30,758 nt of DNA from Lingula anatina (lineage: Eukaryota > Brachiopoda > Lingulata > Lingulida > Lingulidae): assembly GCF_001039355.2 (NCBI RefSeq), contig NW_019774458.1:1-30758 (forward strand), given 5' to 3'. The notes beneath the pieces are model-generated. The model did not search any database, was not told the origin of the DNA, and saw only the letters and a program-made list of their open reading frames with translations. The position numbers and the translations under genes are program-made. Shown here one piece after another: positions 21,839 to 30,758 of this stretch (the stretch's first letter is position 1; every line of letters starts with the position of its first letter).

Positions 21839-23144
21839 TTGTAGTAATTGAAACCGATAGTTCTACGAAACTCTGCTGTGGAAGAGGCTACATGTACATG
21901 TATGGATTACCTAATATTATCACGACTGGTTCTAGCAAGTGCCTTCAGAGGCTCCAATTAAGAAGAAAGAAATGAGAGTAATTGCTTTTTGAAACATGGC
22001 GTACTGTACACGTTTGCAATGGAAATCCGAGAAAACCTTGAACTGTGTTGTTTTTCATGTAACACAATCTAGGAATTGCTTTTATCGATCTTTCCATGTA
22101 ACAAATAAGGAGAACGTCATTATTCCGCGAAATTGTCATTAAGTCGTATTAATTGAACGGGGAATGTAATTTAATTACAGAAACAGGTGGATCGACGTTT
22201 GCTTGGCAGATATATATGAGCTAGGGCACCAAGAAGAGGCTTCATAAGTCAATGAAAATAAGTAAAGATGATACACATTTTATTTGAATACCAAAATGCA
22301 AATGTTGTTATCATATGTATCATATACGTACCCTCCCGCTCGTTATTTGTTCATGCAATCCGTTGTTCAGGACATTTCGCTCCCTCCTTTTAGATACTGC
22401 AACAAACAATATTTTAGATAATAGAAAAAAATATATGTGTGTATATTAATAGCTATTATGTATATATATATTTATAACTTGCGCCCTCGCACACTATAAA
22501 AAAAGAACTTTATTATCACCTAACCTGATAATTCATAAACAAGTGATAACTGATCAAACATTGATATATTCGCACTGTACATGTAGCCTATACAAACAAC
22601 AAATTTGATATATCATATTATTATCTGTAATATTTTATCCAATTTAAATAATCATATATGCAAAATGCTGTTGATTTATATGAAATAAAATAAGCGATAT
22701 TTAGTAATTTGGAATTTCATAGCGTTGTCACTGTAGTTTTAGTGGGTAATCAAAAAGCTGTTAAAAAACAGTCGTCACAATGCACCGCCAATGACCGCGA
22801 GCAGTAAGGCATGGCTGAACGTAGTGATGACACTTATAATATTATCGGTATCAACGTTCCGCTGGATCTAGATCTGCGTGCGAACTTGGACGAATAAAAC
22901 CTAACGTAGTTGTGATCAGTAGATTTTATTTGTGGAAATGTTGACGTGTTGTAGCATCTGAGACGGTGCACTATAGTTTATTTAATGTAACGGAAGTGGA
23001 GGAGATCGAATGAGAACAGGGTACATGTAGTGTTAATCTGGCTAATTAAGGCCCCACTCGGCCGTAATTTATCTTTTCATGGGACAACGTCGACGAGCAA
23101 AAGACGGAATGGTAAGAGTAAAGAGAGAAAGTGAGAGTGTTTGT

Positions 23145-23145
23145 A

Positions 23146-23188
<43 letters not shown>

Positions 23189-23189
23189 G
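23145..23189. repeat. (GT)n(GA)n microsatellite
   Basis: GT repeats lead directly into GA repeats in the intergenic region between CD225-1 and the CD225-2 promoter candidate. Confidence 0.9.
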
Positions 23190-23361
23190 GCGCACCTACA
23201 GGTACATGTGTAGCATGTGTTACGACATATCCCGGTTAGGTGCACATCCGCTTGACTTAAACTGTTTATCTGGAGTGGACTGTATCCGCTTTACCTAGTT
23301 ACAAGGACCCAGGATATGTCGTTGATATGTACACCTGGGCGCTAACAACAACGATAACAAC

Positions 23362-23408
23362 TTTAATAATAATAATAATAATAATAATAATTCTTATTAT
23401 TATTATTT
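23362..23408. repeat. (AAT)n / (ATT)n inverted trinucleotide tract
   Basis: TAA repeats are followed after TTC by TTA repeats on the same strand, so the two halves can pair as a hairpin. Confidence 0.8.
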
Positions 23409-24439
23409 TTATAATGTGGAGAAAATATTAATACTGAAGAGAAAACGATGCTGCCAAATAAAAGAATAGACACATACAGTACATGTACAGTGTATTTGCC
23501 TCGCGTTTAGAGTTTACATCTGGTAAAGGATTTAGCAGAAACCGTTGGCCAATCTGCGATCTAGTTATGGGCGTGTTAGTGCTGCGCCTTCGGGTACAAA
23601 AGCATTAATAAGGTTAATGATGATGAGTCTGTCTGTTGTTCTACATCAAAGAACGCCCTTATATGTATTTAGAATGATTTATGAAGGGTCCTAAGAATGG
23701 AAGTCCATCACAGTTAGGGTTAGTCGGAGTACATGTAGGCCTATTGGGGATATTGTATAGGAAGAATGTCACCTGCACATTGTACAAAGAAATGGGGAAC
23801 GGACTAGCCTGCCTAGCGGACTACCAATATAGGCCTGTTCCTGTCACACTGATATCCCTTCTCTCCCCAAATTGAACTTTTCTAAAAAAAAAAAAAAAAA
23901 ATTCTCTAAATTACGAATCATAACCCGGTCCGTCTCTGCACTTTGTTTGGATGTTTTTAGGCTATAGGCCTACTGGAGCCAGCACATGTGCATGCACTAC
24001 TTATCAAATAATTTAATTTAAATTAGCCTACTTTTAAATAACTGACCGTCACTTAAGCCAATTTCGTGAACATTTTAAGCGGAAATAGGACATCAGGTAC
24101 TTTTATTCGAGCCCTTTAATCGTTTTGAGATCGTTTTTAATAATGAAATGGGATGGATATGAATACATTCTACTGGTATGAAATGACATTTTCTATTACA
24201 CTTAATTAGGCCCCTACTGGTACATTAGTAGCCTACACCATTGGTAATTTCGCCTACTTTACATGCTACAGGGTAATATACCCATAACATATGCGTTTAG
24301 AGTTAGAAAGTAATTGGTATTGCTAAATTTAAGTGACAAAAGATTGGGTATGCCATCAGCACGGTCAGATTTAAATTTTAAAAGATTAGCAGTTTAATTC
24401 TTAAACAAGATCGTGAACGTCAGGAAATTTACCCAATCC

Positions 24440-24600
24440 TCATTTGTAGCTCTGCGCATGCGTAACCTTGGATGACTTATAAACTTCCTGTGGTGAGTCA
24501 GACGGAAATTTGGAAATTTGCGCAACATTCTGCGTTCAGGATTTATATTTGGGACAAAGAAACGACTTACAATCACTGAAGAAACAAGTAAAAAGAAGCG
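24440..24600 (+). promoter_or_regulatory. Candidate promoter and 5' non-coding exon of CD225-2
   Basis: Within 75 bp lie TGCGCATGCGT (24453-24463, NRF1-like), TTATAAA (24477-24483), TGAGTCA (24494-24500, AP-1-like) and the palindrome TTGCGCAA (24518-24525, C/EBP-like). A donor-like GCG|GTAGGT occurs at 24601. The segment is more CpG-rich than its surroundings. Splicing to the acceptor at 28447 would create a 3.8 kb 5' UTR intron. The site matches are to consensus only; transcription is inferred. Confidence 0.4.
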
Positions 24601-27600
24601 GTAGGTACTCCGTGTAAAATTAATAGTTATATTTTGTGATTCAACTTGATGTTAGATCTACAAACATAATGGTCGTGATTTTCAGCGTTTTTTGAAGAGT
24701 TGTGTACATTTACGACGCCAGATTTACGTCACTGAACGTAAATGTCAGGTCAACTTGGAGTTGATCATTTACGAGCACCAAATTTAAGTTGTAGTTACTT
24801 ACTCCACCAGTATGTGTATGTTATAATGTGGAGGTATTTAGTAAATCCACGAAGGAACGGTAGCTGGGATATGGCTTCATTTTACGCTGACTGAAATGAC
24901 CGTGTTGTCTTCGAACCATAATAAATGGTCTACAGCAGTGACACAATTTGCGTTTTCTTTGTTAAATACGATGTTTAACTTGGGCAAACTTGATGTGGTG
25001 ATATTGGTGACAGTGATACGAATGTATGATAATTAGTCGTGTGCTGTAGAAATATCACCATTTTAGATAGATCTATATCTGAAAAGACAAAGAACTCAGT
25101 GAAATCAAATATGGAGTTGCCCTCAGCCTTTTTTTGCACCAAGTGACATTTATTTAGGACAAGAATTTAATTTGTTAGCATTTTATTTGACATCTGCACC
25201 TGCTGCTGTAAAACAAACCTTTTATAACCACCAAGAAGATAAAGTGGACTGAATATGCCAGGTGGAGTGATCATAAAAGCAACTTCTAAATGTATGTAGT
25301 TTTTTATGACACTATACCATTCCCCACCACACACACACACACACTTACTTCCACATAATTACTGCTTCTATTTAATTTTATGTTAATGTATTAACTATGT
25401 TTTTCTTTATGATATCTTGTGATGGGTATTTTTCTATTATATATAACACAGCATCTCCATTCCCAATTTTACTAGGCCATATGTAAAGTAAAAAAATAAT
25501 TTGTCTTAATTGCCCATTAACTGACAGTCATATTACAGTGTACTTTTAGTACACATGTAAAGTATACTTTTAGAAAACCAGAATATTTCAGATTTTGGTC
25601 CTTCATTGGTTGCTAGTTATTTAAGTAGTACGTGGATGTGGAGGATTTTAAACAGTACTTCTATTGCAGGCATTTTCATGCACTGTTTCATATCAAGAAA
25701 TGTCCAGATGCAATTGTCTTATCAAATCATTGAGCCAAGTTGCCAGACTGAATTATAATATTGAGCTATATGAACAACAGATATATTGGAGTGTTGCATG
25801 TCATTTGTGTTGCACCACAACAAAAAATAAAAAATAAAAATAAATAATGGCAGCACAAACCAGAAAAACACAGTAAATAGTGTGCAGCTGTGGTCATGAT
25901 GGATGTCGTGGTATTTGTGCCTTGGACATAACATTTTCAACTGTTAAAATCGACCATAAGTAACAATTTTTGATAAAAAAGAGATTTCAGGGCTTGGGAT
26001 TTATAAAAGATTTAGCTGTAATATGTAAATTCATGATTTTATAGAGTGTTCATTTTGAAAAATGTGAAAAATTGCATTGAGAAAGAATTCTTATTTTTGG
26101 GATATGACACTCAAAATTAATTTCATTCGCAAATTTTCTGTGAGACATCAAATATTTAATGCCCTTAATAAGGATAACACATGAAAAATTAGGTGAAATC
26201 TCAAAAAATTAGGAATCAATAGTTTATCAAAACTCATATTTTCCATCTTTATGATTTGGTGCTGATATTTTAAGTAAATAGGCAGCACTGCTCTGCGTCT
26301 GTCATGTTGTGCCTGGTATGGTCTGATGAGTATCTATGCATACTAACGAGAGTAGCCATGCAAAACAAAACACACTGGTAAAAAAAAAAAACAAAAAAAC
26401 AAAAAAAAAAAAAACAAGAAATGTTGGGATATAGAATTTCTTGTATCTTTTCACGAAAGTACAATTGTTCATGCAAGTTGGTATTCTTGAAGGTTTGTAA
26501 GTAACAGATTTGCCAAAATACAGCCCTGAAGTACTTAAAAAATAAAAGTCATACTCCAGAGCAACAAAATATAGCAAGCAATTGCTACTATCTACCCTGC
26601 GGCAGTGCAGTTAAATCACTGACACGGAAGAATATATGCTACAAGCCACTTGGAAATAAAGTTCACATCAGACATTTCGGATTGATGTTTTTTTACAGAG
26701 GTAGCCATGCAAAACTTTATTTGCAAGATTCACTTAATCTTTTACTGGCACAGTGCAAACAAAGGAGGCTAATCCTAGGTACACATTACCTTAAAATGTT
26801 TATCTTCAGACTGGATAATGACTACTTCTCATGTATGTGCTCTCACATATGTGGAAATGATGTTATAAAGACTTGGAATTATCTCAACCAGTCAAATTTT
26901 TTGTGGATTGAGGGGGGGGGGGGTAATAATGGACTTGAAGTATATTTATACACTTAATTATATTACTAGTAAGAGATTGAGAATCAGAAAAAATTCTGTT
27001 TAGAACTTTAAATTTACTCAGGCTGGACGAAATAGATTCCACATATGACAGCTGACCAAAGTCACATATGAGGAGCAATTTTTTCTCTTTTATTGTATTT
27101 GAAGAGATATTGAAGGATAATATAATGGGGAATGCCCCAGTGCAATTTATGACTGAGATATTGTCATATATTTATCAAGGAATTATATTTTACAATTTAT
27201 CTTGCAAGACATCTGAGATTATGTTGTACTTAAGGTAATGTTGACATACAGAACTGGATTTCGTCATCTTATTTGACTGTACTACAACTGTGTCCAAAAT
27301 TGATTTATCACCAGTTTTCTCCTGGAAATCCAATGTTTTTATAACATTTTAATGCATGACTGATCAATAAAATATACCAGAGAAGCACACAAATCTAAAT
27401 GATACTGTTTGATTAATGTCATTTTATTATTTCATATCACTTATTTTGTTGATATTGTCTGACCTACTTTGGCCAGAAATAATCGACTCGGTTGCAGATA
27501 TCATTATCTAGAGTTAATGCGAGGCCTTTTGTGCTTTATCTGAGCCAAGTTACTGTAGCCCTGAGTTTCAGATGCATGTTTGCTTTAAATAAAAAATCTA

Positions 27601-28447
27601 GTCAAATGTCCACTCACATCGTGCTGTATACTTGTCCATATCACAACATTTTGACCAGGCCGAACAAGTTGACAGGTCTTGTAGATGATTCTTACGCAAT
27701 AGCCAGGCTATGAATTTTGTAAATCTCTCAAAATGTTGCGAAACAGGAAACTGCACAGTGCAGTGTGAAAAGGACAAGCCTAAAAACACACTCTCATCTG
27801 CAAGGGTTTGTTATTTGTAAACAGATAACAGGAGTCGAGGAGACTTCAGCTAAGTACCAGTTCAGTGACAGCAAGTTAACTGAGTTGTTGAACAGTTTTA
27901 TGTTATGTATACTTATCAAGTTATGTGACCATTGCCAAATTCATTGCCTTAATTTAGTTAGAAAAAAAATGTGCTGAGGATATGGGCAGCTTCTTAAATT
28001 CCTTTTGTGTAGGAACTGTATGTGAGACTCATTCAATGCATAAAGTTTCCAATTACATCATGTGTTGTATACAAATGAGAAAAGCAATGAAACTGCACCT
28101 GTAATTATTTTAAATCAATCATACGGAGAATACTTATGTACTAGTATGTCATTATGCATTTAAAATACACTCTAAGGCTTTTATATTAAGTTGATTATGA
28201 AAATGATTTTAAGTGAAACATAGTCTAGATATGAAATATGAAACAGTCTTTGTCATAATTTTCAAAATTCTAATGAATGCACTTCCATTACGCCATAATA
28301 TTGAAAAAAGTGTGATAGATGTTGTAAATAAACTATAAGAATTATTTCCATTTTCATTTAAGCACAATAAGAAAAGCTTCCGTTTTTAACCCACAATCAG
28401 AAGAGATCATGCACTGGAATAAAACCACTTAAAAATATTCATTTCAG
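24601..28447. other. Putative 5' UTR intron of CD225-2
   Basis: A/T-rich, with a CA tract near 25328-25345, broken poly-A at 26380-26416 and a G run at 26910-26920. No coding exon with CD225 or other recognisable character was found. Confidence 0.4.
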
Positions 28448-28475
28448 AAACTATCAAATCAAGAAAGGATACACA

Positions 28476-28866
28476 ATGAGTGAAGTTAGCACAGGAAAAG
28501 ACGATGCGGTACAGAATGGCAACGTCAAATATTCCCAGGTATCTGGTAAAGATGAATGCATTCAGATGCCTGAAAACCTGGAGAAAAATCACGCAGCAAG
28601 CGACCACGAGGACCATGTGGACGAGAGGACACACCTCCAGGTGACGAGTGACAGCGTGGAGGCCCGAAAACTCGAGGATGTGAAAATCTCAGACATTGAT
28701 GAGCCTTACGCTCCTCCTTATAAACAGACAACTTCTGCTTACGAGAAACCAACCCACTACCCTGTGAAAGGGGGACGCTTGAAGAGGCCAAAATCCTACA
28801 TTGTGTTCGCCTGGATTTCGATCATCCTTAACCCCCTTTTTGGGATTGTCGCAATTTGCTTATCAT
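28476..28866 (+). CDS. CD225-2, first coding exon (N-terminal tail plus TM1); remainder beyond right edge
   Basis: The ATG at 28476 follows an acceptor at 28446-28447 (ATTTCAG) and a 28-nt 5' UTR. The exon ends in phase 1 at donor GTAAGT (28867), exactly as in CD225-1. It codes 130 complete residues: an acidic, His-containing tail (SDHEDHVDERTHLQ), a YAPPYKQTTSAYEKPTHYPVK segment, a basic stretch GGRLKRPKS, and TM1 at about 108-131 (YIVFAWISIILNPLFGIVAI). NPLFGIVAI is a strong CD225 signature. No TM2 exon is detectable between 28867 and 30758, so the gene continues past the window. The PPYK-x-TT segment is shared with CD225-1, so the two genes are paralogues. A candidate promoter and 5' UTR exon lies about 3.9 kb upstream. 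Confidence 0.8.
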
Positions 28867-28899
28867 GTAAGTATTTGTAAACCCTTGGCCTCTCATATC

Positions 28900-28907
28900 T
28901 ATATAAG
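28900..28907 (+). promoter_or_regulatory. TATA-like element before the alternative CD225-2 exon
   Basis: TATATAAG lies 129 bp before the ATG at 29036 and inside the intron after the first TM1 exon. It would suit an internal promoter for the shorter isoform. Confidence 0.35.
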
Positions 28908-29035
28908 CTTTGTAGGATAAGTAGGGCAGTTGCCAGCTATAGTTCATGGTGGAAGGCGTACATTTTGTCTTGCTCCAAATTTAAAGGCTTAAAAGGTGTA
29001 GGATTGAATAGAAAAACACAGTGTCTGGTTCAAAG

Positions 29036-29222
29036 ATGAGTACCTCGGGTGACAAAGAAGTTGTTGATAACAGCACTGAAAAACCAACTTCCCCTTATGA
29101 GAAGCCAACACACTACCCGGTGAAGGGAGGACGCCTGAAGAGGCCAAAATCCTACATTGTGTTTGCCTGGGTTTCTATCATCCTAAACCCACTATTTGGG
29201 ATTGTTGCAATTTGCCTATCAT
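29036..29222 (+). CDS. CD225-2 alternative or duplicated TM1 exon
   Basis: The ATG at 29036 opens 62 complete codons ending at donor GTGAGT (29223) in phase 1, the same phase and position as the exon 170 bp upstream. From EKPTHYPVK to the end of TM1, 41 of 42 residues are identical to that exon (one Ile/Val change), while about 13 codons differ silently. The tail is much shorter (about 20 residues) and lacks the PPYK motif and the acidic region. No TM2 exon lies between the two copies, so both probably splice to a common exon outside the window. A TATATAAG sequence at 28900-28907 could drive this exon from its own start site; the acceptor-like CACAG at 29016-29020 has no pyrimidine tract. The alternative reading is the 5' half of an independent tandem gene. 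Confidence 0.68.
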
Positions 29223-30758
29223 GTGAGTAGTTCGCTTCATGAAACACGTTCACTGCTGGATATCTAGGGTAATTGTAGATTATGCTTATCATGGCCGAAT
29301 GATTTTGATTTTCTCCATGTTTAGAGGCACATGTACTGTTTAGCGTTGAACAAACTGATAACTAGTATTTATTCTCATTTTCTTAAGAAGGATACCTCAG
29401 ATGATGATAACATAATATTATCTTTTGGTATCAACCAAAATTCATTTGTTCATGCCTCATCAGTGATGAGGTAATTGGTGAATTTTTTTTCTCATTTTCC
29501 TTAAACTCAACATATTGTTAAAGGTGTGGATGTTTTAATCAGGGAGGAAGGTCATTTTCATAAATCCTTGACTCGGGTAATTTGTATATTTAGTACTTAG
29601 AGAAAAAGTCCTATAGCCACAAATGACAATGATTCGAGGTCACCTTGAAATAAATGGATTAATATTGAACTGCTTCTCTGACCATTCCATTGTTTACTTG
29701 GCCTATTTATCTGAGTCCTTTTAACCTTCAAAATTTCAGCAAGAAGAATTATTAGGTTACAAATCATTGATAATGCGGTAAAAAATCATACCCCCCCCCC
29801 ACCCACTCTACATCAGTTTTAAGATCAGTTTTAAATATGATCCAGTTGATATATTTTATCAGAATGACCCGTGATTCCCTGTATGTACAGTACTTTCCCT
29901 GTATGTACAAAAAATCTTTGAAAATTCAGCACTAATTGGTGGTCTCGGCATGCTGGTACTACGGATATCTCTTTATAGCATAGAGAGCAGATTCCACATG
30001 TATGTAATTGTATAATCAATAAGGACAGCTGGAAATGACAAAGGATGATGAATATGGTAATTACTCAAACTTTTCTATGGGAAAAACTTTCTCAAAATTT
30101 GGACATACTTATTGGGTGGTAGCAACAAAATTTTGTCATTCTATTCCATGCACCACAAGTGCTGTGAAGAAATAGAATTTTTGTGATTATAAAATTATGG
30201 ACCTGAAAGATTGATAATTTTTGCCCATTGAAAAGATAGAGTCATTACCATAGTCTGAGATTAATAGCACAACTTTGTTTGCCATCCTTTTGATAACCTG
30301 TCATCACAATATGGTGTTTTCACATCCCAGCATTCTATCTTCAGCATTCCATCTTATGCATTCTTTTTTCGAAAGGTCGACTGCTTACTAGAAATGGAGA
30401 GTTTTCGCACTCAACATGACCAGTAAGGAACAATATGATAGTTTTTACTCAGTTACTAGTAAATGTTTTGCTCTTTATATGAAAGAGCAGATTCTCTAGC
30501 TAGATTACTTTTACCCAAACAGTGTAAGCTAGGGTGGTATGTCCTCTGTTGCACCAGTTTGACGATGTCATTATGCTTTGGGGTGGGGTGAAGTGTTACT
30601 TTTTTTCATTAGCCCCAGTACACCAATCAAAATAAATCAAGTAAGCTGGTCATGTAGGGGAGAGGGCTTGTTAGTCTGTAAATCTGATTGCAAACGTTCA
30701 TCATTAAGCCCCTGCATGAGAATCAGAATGTAGTCTGGGGGGGGGGGGGGGGGGGGGT
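29223..30758. other. Intron or downstream DNA of CD225-2 to the window end
   Basis: No TM2-coding exon is visible (no acceptor followed by a charged loop and hydrophobic run). There is a C run near 29791-29801. The final 19 or so bases are G, a low-complexity run that may mark an assembly problem. Confidence 0.5.

Larger units (their letters stand above)
21839..24439. other. Intergenic DNA between CD225-1 and CD225-2
   Basis: A/T-rich, with microsatellites and a poly-A run at about 23882-23901. The ORFs present are short, lack splice context and resemble nothing I know. No gene or RNA recognised. Confidence 0.5.

Noticed and set aside
23362-23408. Possible structured RNA at the AAT/ATT hairpin
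   Set aside because: Pure trinucleotide repeat; pairing is explained by slippage and there is no conserved flank.
28525-28791. 88-codon open frame antisense to the first CD225-2 exon
   Set aside because: Shadow of the conserved sense exon, with no homology of its own.
1-30758. CRISPR, operon or bacterial-type defence system
   Set aside because: No spaced identical repeats, ribosome binding sites or contiguous bacterial ORFs; spliced eukaryotic genes throughout.

Overview
This is eukaryotic nuclear DNA: genes are split by GT-AG introns, CDSs have downstream AATAAA signals, and the flanks are rich in microsatellites, long mononucleotide runs, 'acatgta'-type motifs and small DNA transposons. 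Composition and gene content fit a marine invertebrate, most probably a bivalve mollusc (oyster-like). That assignment is an inference; no marker gene in the window proves it.

Left half (1-17.7 kb): three paralogous copies of one secreted-protein gene. Copy A (minus, 5' part only, runs off the left edge) and copy B (minus, complete) lie head to tail. Copy C (plus, complete) lies head to head with B across about 675 bp. I traced all 12 coding exons in B and C. Exon lengths are identical in both (3, 244, 197, 176, 66, 195, 98, 89, 123, 157, 125, 243 nt), giving 571 residues with no frame damage. The first coding exon of every copy holds only the ATG. The protein has a signal peptide, a short charged heptad-like segment and several conserved aromatic/proline-rich stretches, but I do not recognise the family. 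Promoter-proximal blocks, introns and 3' flanks are still partly alignable between copies. Mobile elements have entered individual copies: a roughly 0.2 kb inverted-repeat element in intron 3 of B (absent from A) and an internally deleted Tc1-like element in intron 2 of C.

Right half (17.7-30.8 kb): CD225/dispanin (IFITM-like) small membrane proteins on the plus strand. CD225-1 (19855-21210, two coding exons, 210 aa) is complete. CD225-2 starts at 28476 and its second half lies beyond the right edge. Inside its first intron, 170 bp on, is a second near-identical TM1 exon (29036-29222) with its own TATA-like element, suggesting alternative first exons sharing one downstream TM2 exon. A candidate promoter and 5' UTR exon for CD225-2 lies near 24440-24600.

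The rest is non-coding: introns, microsatellites, a short terminal-inverted-repeat element after CD225-1, and a pair of diverged direct repeats flanking CD225-1. I see no rRNA, tRNA or CRISPR array. The two gene groups show no obvious functional link beyond adjacency.
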